A stretch of 64,000 bases of DNA from Cytophagaceae bacterium (GCA_027491195.1 JAIXWQ010000009.1:62001-126000), one strand, 5' to 3'. Positions 49,252-60,922 are shown, counted from the first letter of the stretch. Made by a program: numbers and translations. The notes: generated by a model from the sequence alone, not told the origin.

Positions 49252-49259
49252 CAAAACTA
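49252..49259 (-). promoter_or_regulatory. -7 box for the GLPGLI operon
   Basis: TAGTTTTG on the minus strand ends five bases before the ATG at 49247, so transcription would start at or very near the A of the start codon. No good -33 TTG is seen. Confidence 0.45.
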
Positions 49260-49304
49260 CTAAAATCCCGCTATTCCTTCCTTGAAAAAAGGATAAGTGG
49301 TCAT

Positions 49305-50648
49305 TTAGCGGATTTTCTCGAATAGAAGACGAGCCCCTTTGGCATCTGAAACAAATTCTCCATCCTGGTAAAGTAGATTTCCGTTCACAAATGTGCGCTT
49401 CACTTTTGCACTTAGTTTTTCCCCCACGACTGGCGCCCATCCACACTTGTATAACAAAGAATTTTCCGTTACCTCAAAAGGCGAATGTGGAGCTACTTCG
49501 ACGAGATCTGCAAAGTATCCTTCCCTGATATATCCCCTTTCTTTTAAGCGGTAAATCTCGGCCACGTGATGACTGGTTTTCTCGACGATTTGCTCCAAGA
49601 ATAATTCTCCGCGAGAGGCTAATTTAAATAGAAGAGGTAAGGTATGTTGCACGATAGGGGCGCCTGATTTTACTTCCTCATAAGTTCCAATTTTCTCTTC
49701 TTTGCTGTGTGGAGCGTGGTCTGAGGCAATAATATCCAAACGGCCTTCTTTTAATGCCTCGATTAACTGGCGTCTATCTTCCTCGGATTTTATAGACGGA
49801 TTCCATTTGATGTAGCCTCCACGCTTCTCATAATCTGACTCATTAAACCAGAGGTGATGGATACACGCTTCTGCTGTCACGCGCTTTTCTCTGATGGATG
49901 GGGAGGCAGAAAATAACTGCGCTTCGGCACCCGTTGAAATGTGAAAAAAATGCAAGCGGTTATGGTATTTCGATTGAATAGCAAGCACCCGTTTGGTGGC
50001 GGTTACACAGGCCTCTGCGTTTCTGATTTTGGCATGATAAGACAACGGAATTTTACCTTCCTTCTCGTGGAAATAATGCTGGTAGTTACGATGAATAATG
50101 GATTCATCCTCGCTGTGTAAAGCCACCAAGGTCTCCGCACGAGAGAAGAGTTTTTCTAAATATTCCGGATTATTCGCTAAAATTTCCTGCTCGTTAAAGT
50201 ACAATCCATCATCCGTAATTCCACAAACTGTTTCATTATCCACCCGTAATGCCTCTTCTAAATTAGCGGCGGTAACACCCATAAAGAAGGAGTAGTTTGC
50301 ACTTGAATGCAAGGCGGCGGATTGGTATTTCTGTTCTAATAATTCTCTGCTTAAGGTGTTCGGAACGGTATTAGGCATGTCCATAATGGAGGTCACACCG
50401 CCCGCGATGGCCGCTTTTGATTCAGAGGAAATATCTCCCTTGTAGGTCAATCCCGGATCCCTAAAGTGTACCTGGTCGTCGATCATTCCTGGGAGGAGGT
50501 AATTCCCATTTAGGTCGATAATGTCCGCATTGGGTGAAGTAATGTGCGGGCCTATTTTTTCTATTCTGCCCTGGTGAATCAAAACATCTGAGGCGAACGA
50601 AATTCCCTCATTGACAATTTTAGCGTTTACAAGTAGTAACTTTTTCAT
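49305..50648 (-). CDS. pyrC: dihydroorotase
   Basis: Amidohydrolase of 447 residues in pyrimidine synthesis (carbamoyl-aspartate to dihydroorotate). Seen: GMIDDQVHFRDPGLTYKGDI, GVTSIMDMPNTVP, ALHSEDESI, FFHISTGAEAQLF, and the DHAPHS metal/catalytic block. The first metal motif reads DxQVH instead of DxHxH, so one histidine is replaced by glutamine; similar Bacteroidota enzymes show this. It overlaps the tsaC gene by four bases and is last in the operon beginning with sbtA. Confidence 0.9.
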   Translation of the reverse strand: MKKLLLVNAKIVNEGISFASDVLIHQGRIEKIGPHITSPNADIIDLNGNYLLPGMIDDQVHFRDPGLTYKGDISSESKAAIAGGVTSIMDMPNTVPNTLSRELLEQKYQSAALHSSANYSFFMGVTAANLEEALRVDNETVCGITDDGLYFNEQEILANNPEYLEKLFSRAETLVALHSEDESIIHRNYQHYFHEKEGKIPLSYHAKIRNAEACVTATKRVLAIQSKYHNRLHFFHISTGAEAQLFSASPSIREKRVTAEACIHHLWFNESDYEKRGGYIKWNPSIKSEEDRRQLIEALKEGRLDIIASDHAPHSKEEKIGTYEEVKSGAPIVQHTLPLLFKLASRGELFLEQIVEKTSHHVAEIYRLKERGYIREGYFADLVEVAPHSPFEVTENSLLYKCGWAPVVGEKLSAKVKRTFVNGNLLYQDGEFVSDAKGARLLFEKIR

Positions 50649-51592
50649 TTAGCTGAAGCTCTTTCAAATCGATCATTAACAGTTCTTCCCAAACCTTCAT
50701 TGGGAAGACGTTCTACAATAATTAAATCAACGCCATCTTTTTCTAACCTATGTAAGGCGTCGTACATGTTAGCTGCCGCTTCCTCATAGGTCCCCGAGGG
50801 AGACAAAACGACGTTTTTGAACACTTTAGGGCTCGCAATTTTCACCTCCTTAAACCATAAAATTCCCACCTTCTTTTCCTGTACTGCACTCAACATAAAG
50901 AGTGGTTCATAGCTAATGATTAATTCGCACAAAGGGGAATAGTGCTTTTTTGATCGACCCGGCGCTTGGTGGTCTGTGCCCGAAGTGCGGTCTAAAATAC
51001 GGCCTACTTTTTGCTGAATCGGTTCGATCGAAATAGCACCGTGTCGCAATAAAACTACCTCATCCCCTTCGAACGAGAGGATAGTGGATTCTACTCCCGC
51101 CTCGCAATTTCCCCCTTCTAAAATGGCAATTTCAGGGAAATATGCTTCCACATGAGAAGAACGCGTAGGGCTAATTCGGTTATACGGATTTGCACTAGGT
51201 GCTGCGATGGGAAAGTCTAGCGTTTGTAATAAGTGTAGGGTTATCGGGTGGTTAGGTATTCTGATAGCCACCGTGGGCTGATGCGCGGTAATGCTATCGG
51301 AAATGAGTGGGCTTTTAGGTAAAATTAAGGTCAAGGGGCCAGGCCAAAAATGTGCCGCCAATTGCTCTGCTTTGGGCGGAAAATGCGCCGCCACTTCTTT
51401 TGCTTTTTCTAAGGAATGTACATGCACAATGAGCGGATTCGTCTGGGGTCTTTTCTTCGTCGAAAAAATGGTCGAGATCGCCTGCTCATTAAAGATATTA
51501 GCGGCTAAACCATAGACCGTTTCGGTCGGAATTCCGACGACATCGCCTTGTTCTAACTGTTGTTTTATTAAATTTAAATCAGTCGTAATCAT
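50645..51592 (-). CDS. tsaC: threonylcarbamoyl-AMP synthase (Sua5/YrdC type)
   Basis: Makes threonylcarbamoyl-AMP from threonine, bicarbonate and ATP for the t6A modification of tRNA. The YrdC domain (residues 1-200) shows GIPTETVYGLAAN, STKKRPQTNPLIVHV and IAAPSANPYNRISPT; a Sua5-type C-terminal domain follows to residue 315. Overlaps pyrC by four bases and begins seven bases after the DUF6671 stop. Confidence 0.92.
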   Translation of the reverse strand: MITTDLNLIKQQLEQGDVVGIPTETVYGLAANIFNEQAISTIFSTKKRPQTNPLIVHVHSLEKAKEVAAHFPPKAEQLAAHFWPGPLTLILPKSPLISDSITAHQPTVAIRIPNHPITLHLLQTLDFPIAAPSANPYNRISPTRSSHVEAYFPEIAILEGGNCEAGVESTILSFEGDEVVLLRHGAISIEPIQQKVGRILDRTSGTDHQAPGRSKKHYSPLCELIISYEPLFMLSAVQEKKVGILWFKEVKIASPKVFKNVVLSPSGTYEEAAANMYDALHRLEKDGVDLIIVERLPNEGLGRTVNDRFERASAK

Positions 51593-51599
51593 CGTTTAC

Positions 51600-52436
51600 T
51601 TAGGGGTTACATAATTCACAAAACATCGGGTCCTCTTCCGTTTTCCCTTCTGGGAAATCTACTTTCTCCGTGTAATGACAGCCTTCACAGGAATAGATGA
51701 CTGCTTTGATAGAACGCGTAGGCATCGAGCAGGTCGAGCAGAGCAAACCCTTTAGCGCATCTGTTATACCAAAGCCCGGCCTGCTACATCCGGGGCATTG
51801 GCTTTGCATCTTTTGGATTAGCTTATCGGTTGCCTCCTGAATAGCGGTCATCCGCGATGGATTGTACATCGCGCGCATATCCGTCATCAGTTGGTATTTT
51901 CCATTCAGAGAAATACATGCATTGATGGCTCGATCTAGCTGCTCCCTGGATTGAATTCCCTTTTCTATAAAATCGGCTGTTTTCACTATCAGCGCATGAG
52001 ATGGAAACTTCACTCGCTTTAAAAAATCCGCTAAAGATTCGTCAGATTCCGTGGAAAAATACCCATAATTCGTTTGGAGACTCGTATGCTTTACAGCAAT
52101 TTCAAGGTCATTTTTTCGATCAACTAAAAGTACTATTTCCTCATCGGTCGGCATGAAATATAAAGTAGGATGAGTTCCAAAAGACCCCTCAGAAGCAATC
52201 GCTATCTCCGAATCATGCTTCTCCAGGGCTAAGCGGCATTTTTCTCTTGCTGCCTCCAACGGTGTTAAAAGACGCTCTACTTCACCTGAAAATGTGCCTA
52301 ATAAATCCGTATCGAAAGCCGCTACCGAATACTTCATTTTGAATGCTTCTTCCAAAGCAGGGCCGATCACCTTTTCCTTGCCATGCATAGTCGCTATACA
52401 AATTTCTCTACCCTCAAAAAATGCCTGATTAGCCAT
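51600..52436 (-). CDS. DUF6671-family protein with two zinc-ribbon-like pairs
   Basis: A 278-residue protein of a Bacteroidota/proteobacterial family of unknown function. Its core is FFEGREICIATMHGKEKVIG and AIASEGSFGTHP. The C-terminus carries four CxxC pairs, C214/C217, C233/C236, C250/C253 and C273/C276, which would form two zinc ribbons. It overlaps the sbtA gene by eight bases and precedes tsaC by seven, so it is probably functionally tied to bicarbonate import or use. No enzyme activity can be inferred. Confidence 0.78.
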   Translation of the reverse strand: MANQAFFEGREICIATMHGKEKVIGPALEEAFKMKYSVAAFDTDLLGTFSGEVERLLTPLEAAREKCRLALEKHDSEIAIASEGSFGTHPTLYFMPTDEEIVLLVDRKNDLEIAVKHTSLQTNYGYFSTESDESLADFLKRVKFPSHALIVKTADFIEKGIQSREQLDRAINACISLNGKYQLMTDMRAMYNPSRMTAIQEATDKLIQKMQSQCPGCSRPGFGITDALKGLLCSTCSMPTRSIKAVIYSCEGCHYTEKVDFPEGKTEEDPMFCELCNP

Positions 52437-53403
52437 GAATTAATTGAAAATAGAGCGGAAGTCCGATCGTAATATTTAAGGGAAAGGTTACCCCTAATGC
52501 CATAGGGATATAGATTCCAGGGTCCGCTTTGGGTGCTACTAAACGCATCGCAGCAGGTACGGCAATGTACGAGGCGCTGGCTGCTAGAACAGCAAAAATC
52601 AATCGATTAGCTTCGTCTTGAATGAGGAATTGTGTAAGCCAAGCCACGGCAGAACCATTGAAAAGAGGAACAAGAAGCGCGAAGAAAATCAGGAATGGGC
52701 CTTGCTGTTTAAACGCCTTAAATCGACTGGCGGCAAGCATCCCCATGTCTAGTAAGAAGATGGCCAGAAAGCCTTTGAAAATATCCGTCGTGAAATGTTT
52801 AATCCCGATCGATTGGGAGGAATCAGAAACAAATCCAATTAACAAACTACCAAAAATCATTAACACACTTCCGTTCGTCAAAGAGTGCTTCATCGCTAAT
52901 TTCCAATCAATGGAACCCCGCTTTTTCTCCTCCGTTTTGTCTGGAAAAAGATTGATCAAAATAACCCCCATGATAATAGCAGGAAATTCCATCGATGCCA
53001 TCACCGCCACCATTTCACCACCCATCTTCAGCTGATTCATTTCTAAAAAAGCGACCGCAGAAACGAACGTTACCGCACTAACTGAGCCGTAAGAGGCGGC
53101 AATCGCGCCTGCATCGGAGGAATTTAACTTGATGCGAAGTATAAAAAAGGAATAGATGGGAATAATCAGCGCTAGCAACATACCTAGCACTAGGCTAGTT
53201 ATCACCTCGGTTGTAATCCCGGTAACGGCTAATTCACTACCTCCATTAAATCCGATGGCGAATAGTAAATACAGGGAAATAAAGCTCTTCGTAGCAGCCG
53301 GAATTTCTAAATCACTTTTTACGTATTTGGCAAAAACCCCCAGAATGAAAAACAATAAAGTCGGGTTAGTGAGATTAAAGGTCAATAGTTCAAAATTGAT
53401 CAT
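52429..53403 (-). CDS. sbtA: sodium-dependent bicarbonate transporter, SbtA family
   Basis: A 324-residue inner-membrane protein with about ten hydrophobic segments. The N-terminal half KSFISLYLLFAIGFNGGSEL and the repeated second half (FLAIFLLDMGMLAASRFKAF) show the inverted repeat of the SbtA family, which imports bicarbonate with sodium. It starts the operon sbtA-DUF6671-tsaC-pyrC and is divergent from a LysR regulator, the common arrangement for carbon-uptake genes. A weak -7 box is near 53436-53443. Confidence 0.87.
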   Translation of the reverse strand: MINFELLTFNLTNPTLLFFILGVFAKYVKSDLEIPAATKSFISLYLLFAIGFNGGSELAVTGITTEVITSLVLGMLLALIIPIYSFFILRIKLNSSDAGAIAASYGSVSAVTFVSAVAFLEMNQLKMGGEMVAVMASMEFPAIIMGVILINLFPDKTEEKKRGSIDWKLAMKHSLTNGSVLMIFGSLLIGFVSDSSQSIGIKHFTTDIFKGFLAIFLLDMGMLAASRFKAFKQQGPFLIFFALLVPLFNGSAVAWLTQFLIQDEANRLIFAVLAASASYIAVPAAMRLVAPKADPGIYIPMALGVTFPLNITIGLPLYFQLIHG

Positions 53404-53476
53404 TCGCGGCGGGTTACGGGTAAAACTTCTTTTTGCAAAGTAAATAGGCGTACATTAATAATTTTTATTTAAGTTT

Positions 53477-53496
53477 ATAATGAAATCCATAATGAA
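53477..53496. promoter_or_regulatory. direct repeat between sbtA and the LysR gene
   Basis: ATAATGAA occurs twice (53477-53484 and 53489-53496), 12 bases apart, just before the LysR start codon. This is a possible regulator site. Confidence 0.4.
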
Positions 53497-53501
53497 TTGT
53501 T

Positions 53502-54413
53502 ATGAACTATACCCTAAATCAGCTGCAGATTTTTGTCAAAGTCGTGCAAACTTCCAGCATTACAAAAGCAGCTGAAGAGCTCAATCTAACACAGCCAGCG
53601 GTCTCTATTCAGATCAAAAATTTTCAAGCCCAGTTTGAAATTCCCTTGTTGGAAATTATCGGGAAGAAAATTTATGTGACAGATTTTGGGAAAGAAATTG
53701 CTGCATCCGCAGAAGGAATATTAGAGCAAGTATACGCCATCAATTACAAAACGATGGCCTTCAAAGATCAGCTAATCGGACGATTAAAAGTGTCCATTGT
53801 CTCCACAGGAAAATATGTATTGCCGTATTATTTATCGGATTTTCTAAAAGCTAATCCGGGCGTCGAAATCAGTATTGATGTGACCAATCGAGGAAAAGTA
53901 ATCGAAAGTTTAGAGCAAAATGAAGTCGACTTTAGCCTAGTTTCAGACCAGCTGGAGAGCACACAATTCGATTTCATCGACATTCTAAAAAACGAGCTCG
54001 TTCTAGTGGGAAATACGGAAACTGCGGCGATGAATCCCTCCTTTGATTACAATACGTTTAAACATGAGTTGCCCCTCATTTTTAGGGAGTCTGGCTCAGG
54101 AACCAGAAAAATTATGGAGAGCTATCTAAAAAAACAGGGAGTCAGTAGCTTAAAACGAATCGAATTAATGTCGAATGAGGCTGTTAAACAGGCCGTAATG
54201 GCGGGCCTAGGCTATTCCATCATGCCATTGATCGGTATAAAAAGAGAAATTAAGGACGGCTATTTAGCCATCATTCCACGAGAAGGTCTACCTATTACGA
54301 CCGATTGGAAATTGATTTGGCATAAAGAAAAAAAGCCATCCCCCGTGGCGAAAGCTTTCATGAATTTTGTTTTAGAAAACAACGAAAGGATTAAACAGAG
54401 CTTCTTTAACTAA
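53502..54413 (+). CDS. LysR-family regulator (CbbR/CmpR-like)
   Basis: A 303-residue LysR-type regulator with helix-turn-helix SITKAAEELNLTQPAVSIQI and a periplasmic-binding-like effector domain (IVSTGKYVLPYYLSDFLK; FRESGSGTRKIMESYL; NEAVKQAVMAGLGYSIMP), features shared with the CbbR/CmpR branch that senses carbon-supply metabolites. Divergent from the sbtA operon over 98 bases, so it probably controls bicarbonate uptake. A strong terminator follows. Confidence 0.88.
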   Translation: MNYTLNQLQIFVKVVQTSSITKAAEELNLTQPAVSIQIKNFQAQFEIPLLEIIGKKIYVTDFGKEIAASAEGILEQVYAINYKTMAFKDQLIGRLKVSIVSTGKYVLPYYLSDFLKANPGVEISIDVTNRGKVIESLEQNEVDFSLVSDQLESTQFDFIDILKNELVLVGNTETAAMNPSFDYNTFKHELPLIFRESGSGTRKIMESYLKKQGVSSLKRIELMSNEAVKQAVMAGLGYSIMPLIGIKREIKDGYLAIIPREGLPITTDWKLIWHKEKKPSPVAKAFMNFVLENNERIKQSFFN

Positions 54414-54445
54414 ATAAAGCCAGGTAAAAATTACCTGGCTTTATT
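54413..54445. terminator. terminator after the LysR gene
   Basis: AATAAAGCCAGGTAA, three A residues, then the exact reverse complement, followed by a T-rich exit. It overlaps the last base of the stop codon. Confidence 0.85.
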
Positions 54446-54578
54446 GTATTCGTTTTTCATTAATTAAACCAACAGAAATATATGAATTTCAATCAGTTGC
54501 ATCTGTTTGCACAACAAAACTAAATAGCAGAGATAATTAATAAAATTTAAACTTTGTAATGAATATCATAAGCGTTAT

Positions 54579-56816
54579 TTATGATATATCATCCATAAAT
54601 GGCTGTTTATAAAAACGTTTACCCGTCGCCTTGTACAAGGCATTCGCCATCGCCCCAAAAATAGGAGGGAATGGAGGTTCGCCAAGACCCGTAGGATCCA
54701 CTTCATTTTGGACAAAATGTACGTCTATCTTCTTGGGTGCTTCGTTATGGCGTATCATCCGATAGGTATCAAAGTTCTTTTGATCTGTGCGGCCGTCAGT
54801 TAAACTTAATCGGCCGAATAGCGCATTACCAATGCCATCAATCGCCGCACCTTCCGCCATATTTTTCGCGCCTTCTGGATTCACAACCACGCCACAATCT
54901 AAAGCAGAGGTCACTTGATCCACCATTACTTGCCCATCCTTCACGTGTAAATCAATCACCTGAGCTGCATACGAATTATGACAGAAATACGCTGAAACTC
55001 CGCGTTTCTTCCCTGCATTTTCGGGTTTCCCCCAGCCCGACTTATCGCGCACTAATTCCAAAACTCCCATATAACGCGCCGCATCGTAATCGTTGCTTTT
55101 GCCTACTGGATTGTCTTTTGCTCTTTGTAATAATTCTAAACGGAACGCAATCGGATCTTTGCCCATGTATTCTGAAATCTCATCTAAGAAGGACTGTTCT
55201 GCCGCCGCATTGAAATTAGAACGCGGGGCACGAAAAGCCCCAATCGTGATGTTAGAAGGGATTGCCCAGCTCTCCGCTAGGTAATTATCCAAAGCTCCTG
55301 CTGGGAAACGATTTGCATGAAGTGGGGATTCAGAAACGCCTCCACCTTTAATGTGCATCGCCGTCAAGAGCTTGTTTTCATCGAAAGCGGCACGATACGT
55401 CATTTGGTACGTGGGACGATAAATACCCGCACTCACATCGTCTTCTCGCTTATAAATTAATTTCACAGGTGCATTTGCTTGCTTCGAAATCAACACCGCC
55501 TCCAGCATATAATGTCCGTAAGCACGGCGGCCAAAGCCTCCGCCCATACGGGCTAATTGAATCTCAATATTCTCTTTCGGAATCCCTAAACGTGTCGCCA
55601 CCGTTGTAGCTACCATATCTGGCCCTTGAATAGGTCCCACAATTTTCACTTTATCCCCTTGAACATGCGCAAACGTATTCGTAGGTTCCATAATATTATG
55701 GGCTAAAAACGGCGCCGTATAGGTCCGCTCGATTACGTGTTTTGCCTCCGCAAAAGCTTTTTCTGGATCCCCGTCTTTCCGCTCCTCGCGTCCTGGTTTA
55801 TTATCCATTTCTAACATCTGAGCATAATGCTTTGTCGTACTTTCAAGGCCAGCTGGCACGATCGTATCGCGACCACCCATACCCAGTTCTTTCGTCTCTG
55901 GCGCATTTTCCCACACCACTTTCAAGGCCTTTCGCGCATTCATCACATCCCAGGTTGTTTTACCAACCACCGCGATCACTTCGTTAAAAGTTCGCGTATC
56001 GAACATAGCAAGTTTCTGGGTAGGCTCATACACTTGAATGGGGAAAATATCTACGATACCTGGCATCTTTTTAGCAGCTGTCGCATCAAAGGACTTTAAG
56101 CGCATACCGAAAGCCGGAGGTCGTTCTGTCATCGCAATAAGCATACCAGGAACTTGGTAATCCATACCAAACAAGGGTTGGCCTTTCACAATTTTAGGCC
56201 CCTCCACATTCTTCTGTGGGGTGCCTAATAACTTGAAGTTTTTATTTCCTTTTAAAACGATGTCTTTCGGAACAGGTAATTTCGAAGCGGCCGTCGCAAA
56301 GGATCCATAGGTCGCAGACTTCCCACTGAATGAATTCATCACCATTCCATTTGCGGTCGTTAATTCCGCAATGGGCACATTCCATTCTTGGCTGGCCGCG
56401 GTAAGAATCATTTGGCGAGCTGAAGCTCCTGCCGTACGTAACAATTTCCAAGCTTGACGGATGGATTGACTACCTCCCGTAAATTGACGATTGTATAAAG
56501 CAAGACTGTAATTAGCTTGCTCGACCTGAACTGACTTGAAATCAATATCTAATTCCTCTGCAATGAGCATAGGAAGTGAGGTCATGACGTTTTGGCCAAA
56601 CTCTGGATTAGGCGAGAATATCTTCACCACATTATCTGGTGTGATCTTGATGTAACTTGTTAATTGCTCCCAAGTAGGCTCCGCACCTAATGCCTTCAAG
56701 GTTTCCTCTGACTTCGCAGAAGCGAACCAAGATATACCTAACATCAGTCCGCCTCCTGTTAAGGACGAGACTTTTAGAAACGAGCGTCTGCTGTAATTTT
56801 CGTTGGTCTTTTTCAT
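54579..56816 (-). CDS. molybdenum hydroxylase large subunit (IorB-like), Tat-exported
   Basis: Large subunit (745 residues from the ATG at 56816) of a xanthine dehydrogenase-family aldehyde or N-heterocycle oxidoreductase. A Tat signal (SRRSFLKVSSLTGG) is followed by the two molybdopterin-binding domains with MGGGFGRRAYGHYMLE and the C-terminal catalytic glutamate block TGLGEPPFPPIFGAM. It starts one base after the 2Fe-2S subunit stop codon. The frame continues upstream to 56873 inside the partner gene, which is not the start. The substrate is unknown. Confidence 0.88.
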   Translation of the reverse strand: MKKTNENYSRRSFLKVSSLTGGGLMLGISWFASAKSEETLKALGAEPTWEQLTSYIKITPDNVVKIFSPNPEFGQNVMTSLPMLIAEELDIDFKSVQVEQANYSLALYNRQFTGGSQSIRQAWKLLRTAGASARQMILTAASQEWNVPIAELTTANGMVMNSFSGKSATYGSFATAASKLPVPKDIVLKGNKNFKLLGTPQKNVEGPKIVKGQPLFGMDYQVPGMLIAMTERPPAFGMRLKSFDATAAKKMPGIVDIFPIQVYEPTQKLAMFDTRTFNEVIAVVGKTTWDVMNARKALKVVWENAPETKELGMGGRDTIVPAGLESTTKHYAQMLEMDNKPGREERKDGDPEKAFAEAKHVIERTYTAPFLAHNIMEPTNTFAHVQGDKVKIVGPIQGPDMVATTVATRLGIPKENIEIQLARMGGGFGRRAYGHYMLEAVLISKQANAPVKLIYKREDDVSAGIYRPTYQMTYRAAFDENKLLTAMHIKGGGVSESPLHANRFPAGALDNYLAESWAIPSNITIGAFRAPRSNFNAAAEQSFLDEISEYMGKDPIAFRLELLQRAKDNPVGKSNDYDAARYMGVLELVRDKSGWGKPENAGKKRGVSAYFCHNSYAAQVIDLHVKDGQVMVDQVTSALDCGVVVNPEGAKNMAEGAAIDGIGNALFGRLSLTDGRTDQKNFDTYRMIRHNEAPKKIDVHFVQNEVDPTGLGEPPFPPIFGAMANALYKATGKRFYKQPFMDDIS

Positions 56817-56817
56817 C

Positions 56818-57279
56818 TTATTTCGAGGCTGCTGCTTGTAGGATGGCTTTTTTAATGCGGGTATAGGTTCCACAACGGCAAATGTTGCCCGTCATGAAAT
56901 TCTCAATATCTTCTTCCGTGGGTTTCGGTGTGCTTTTTAGAAGGGCTGCGGCACTCATGATTTGGCCTGACTGGCAGTAACCGCATTGTGCTACGTCGAC
57001 GTCTAACCAGGCTTTTTGGACTGGATGATCTCCCTTTTCCGCTAAACCTTCGATGGTTGTTATATCTTGATTTGCCAAAGCCGAAATAGGCAGCTGACAC
57101 GACCGAACGGCCGACCCGTTCAAATGAACGGTACAGGCGCCACAAGAGCCCACACCACAACCGTATTTCGTACCTTTCATGTCCAGAATATCCCGAAGCA
57201 CCCACAAAAGTGGCATGTTCTCATCCACCGTAACAGTGTGGGATTTCTTATTAATGCGAACTGTGAATTTCTTGATCAT
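56818..57279 (-). CDS. 2Fe-2S subunit of the molybdenum hydroxylase (IorA-like)
   Basis: Small electron-transfer subunit of 153 residues. The plant-type ferredoxin domain binds one cluster with C41, C46, C49 and C61 ([15 protein letters not shown]), and the helical domain a second with C99, C102, C134 and C136 ([16 protein letters not shown]). Electrons pass from the molybdenum centre of the large subunit encoded just downstream. No signal peptide is seen; it is presumably carried out by the Tat signal of its partner. Confidence 0.92.
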   Translation of the reverse strand: MIKKFTVRINKKSHTVTVDENMPLLWVLRDILDMKGTKYGCGVGSCGACTVHLNGSAVRSCQLPISALANQDITTIEGLAEKGDHPVQKAWLDVDVAQCGYCQSGQIMSAAALLKSTPKPTEEDIENFMTGNICRCGTYTRIKKAILQAAASK

Positions 57280-57346
57280 AGTCTGTATAGTTTAGCGCAA
57301 TTTAAGGTTTTCTTTTTTTGAAAAATTATAAAAAACAAACAATAGA

Positions 57347-59112
<1,766 letters not shown>

Positions 59113-59257
59113 AATAAAAAACTTAATAACGAAATTTAAACAAAATCAGTGCATCTTAAATAGGCATCAGTAAAAATGGTAGAAAATGCGGTAATTTATC
59201 TACTTGGTTTCGCTTGAATCAGTGGAAATTTGTTGCAACAATTAACCTCTAGAATAC

Positions 59258-60892
59258 ATGCAAAATTTACGATCTTTAACATGGGCATTTTTACTCTTTG
59301 CGCCATTCTTTATTCAAGCCCAAACTGGCCCCGTTGTCCGGACTCAATCCGGCGCTGTACGTGGAATCTCGGAAGGGGATGTTTCAATCTTTAAAGGGAT
59401 ACCGTTTGCGGCGGCTCCCACAGGAGAGTTTCGCTGGAGACCGCCACAACCTGTAACTCCATGGCAGGGAGAACGTGATGCAACAACCTTTTGTAAAGAT
59501 TGTGGACAAGCGGGGTATGGACCTGGTGGAAGACAAAAGATATCTGCAAACGCATCAGAAGATTGTTTAGCACTAAACATTTGGAAGCCTGAAAAAACGA
59601 CTAAAGAATCCAAACTACCTGTCATGGTATGGATTCATGGTGGAGGGTTCACTGGCGGAAGTGGTGCAACTCCACAAAATTTTGGAAATTCGTTTGCAAA
59701 ACAAGGCGTGATTTTAGTGACGATTAATTATCGATTAGGTCGATTAGGCTATTTCGCGCATCCAGCTTTGAGTAAAGAGAATCCGAATGAGCCAAAAGGG
59801 AATTACGGATATATGGATCAAATCGCTGCCTTACAATGGATCCAAAATAACATTGAATCATTCGGAGGTAACCCCAAAAATGTGACCATTTTTGGATTTT
59901 CTGCTGGTGGGGTTTCTGTTCATTCTTTGCTAACGATCCCATCTGCCAAAGGCTTATTTCACAAACTTATTAGTGAGTCTGGAGGAGGAAGAGATGGTGT
60001 TTTGACAGGTAGACCTATGAATAAAGAAAATGCAGATGTGTTGTATAACGTTTCTGCGGAAACGATCGGGCTTAATTTTGCAAAATCGAAGGGTATTGAG
60101 GGGACCGATGCAGAGGCTTTAGCAAAATTAAGAGCCTTAAAAGTAGAGGATATCGTCGATGGAGGACAAGAAACGGATGGCCCCAATGGACCAAGGACTT
60201 ATTCTGGACCTATTCTTGATGGCAAATTGGTGGTGGAAACCGCTGAAAGTGCCTACATGGCAGGTAGACAGCCTAACATCCCCTTGATGATAGGTAATTG
60301 CAGTGCTGAAATAGGCGGGGCCTTTGTTAGTAATGCAAAAACGAAGGAAGAATTATTTGCTTCCATGGGAGATTTAGCTTCAGAAGCCCAAAAAGCCTAT
60401 GACCCAGAAAACAATAAAACCTTTAATGAAGTCATCGCGAAGTTCAATACAGATTGGGTTTGGGGCGAACCCGCAAGAATGACAGCCATGGCATTTCTTT
60501 CCAAGAAAGCACCCGCGTATATGTATCAATTTGGATATGTTTCACCGGCTAATCAGCAACGTTCCCCATTTGGAGCAGGTCATGGATCTGAGGTTTCCTT
60601 TGTGTTTAATACACTGGATGCGCCTCGCTTTGGTCCTCCCTCTAAACCAACCGAAGCTGAATATGAGTTAGCTCAAAAAATGAATCTATACTGGATTAAT
60701 TTTGCAAAAACAGGAAATCCCAATGGCAATGGGTTGCCAAATTGGCCTGCTTACAATAAGCAGAATCAAGACATGTTAGACGTGGAATTAGATGGTAAAA
60801 TAATTAGCAAATCAGATCCACGCAAAACTCGATTTGATGTCATTGAAAAAGCCATGAAAAAAAGAGGTACAATCCAGTCAAGAGGCATTTAA
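59258..60892 (+). CDS. type B carboxylesterase (second of two)
   Basis: Exported serine esterase of 544 residues. Signal peptide [20 protein letters not shown], then [18 protein letters not shown], oxyanion block [11 protein letters not shown], nucleophile S215 in GFSAGG, and [14 protein letters not shown] with the catalytic histidine near the C-terminus. It differs from the paralogue at 2117 in having a Sec signal. It leads a plus-strand run with the NTF2-like, hydrolase and molybdenum hydroxylase genes. Confidence 0.9.
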   Translation: MQNLRSLTWAFLLFAPFFIQAQTGPVVRTQSGAVRGISEGDVSIFKGIPFAAAPTGEFRWRPPQPVTPWQGERDATTFCKDCGQAGYGPGGRQKISANASEDCLALNIWKPEKTTKESKLPVMVWIHGGGFTGGSGATPQNFGNSFAKQGVILVTINYRLGRLGYFAHPALSKENPNEPKGNYGYMDQIAALQWIQNNIESFGGNPKNVTIFGFSAGGVSVHSLLTIPSAKGLFHKLISESGGGRDGVLTGRPMNKENADVLYNVSAETIGLNFAKSKGIEGTDAEALAKLRALKVEDIVDGGQETDGPNGPRTYSGPILDGKLVVETAESAYMAGRQPNIPLMIGNCSAEIGGAFVSNAKTKEELFASMGDLASEAQKAYDPENNKTFNEVIAKFNTDWVWGEPARMTAMAFLSKKAPAYMYQFGYVSPANQQRSPFGAGHGSEVSFVFNTLDAPRFGPPSKPTEAEYELAQKMNLYWINFAKTGNPNGNGLPNWPAYNKQNQDMLDVELDGKIISKSDPRKTRFDVIEKAMKKRGTIQSRGI

Positions 60893-60922
60893 TACACTAA
60901 ATTTTTTAAAACGAATAAATAC

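Noticed and set aside
54446-54578. AT-rich gap between the LysR terminator and the molybdenum hydroxylase
   Set aside because: No open frame, promoter box or repeat of interest could be supported.
54736-56099. Plus-strand open frames inside the molybdenum hydroxylase gene
   Set aside because: Frame shadows; the minus-strand protein matches its family throughout.
56817-56873. Upstream start of the molybdenum hydroxylase large subunit
   Set aside because: It lies inside the 2Fe-2S subunit gene and would bury the Tat signal.
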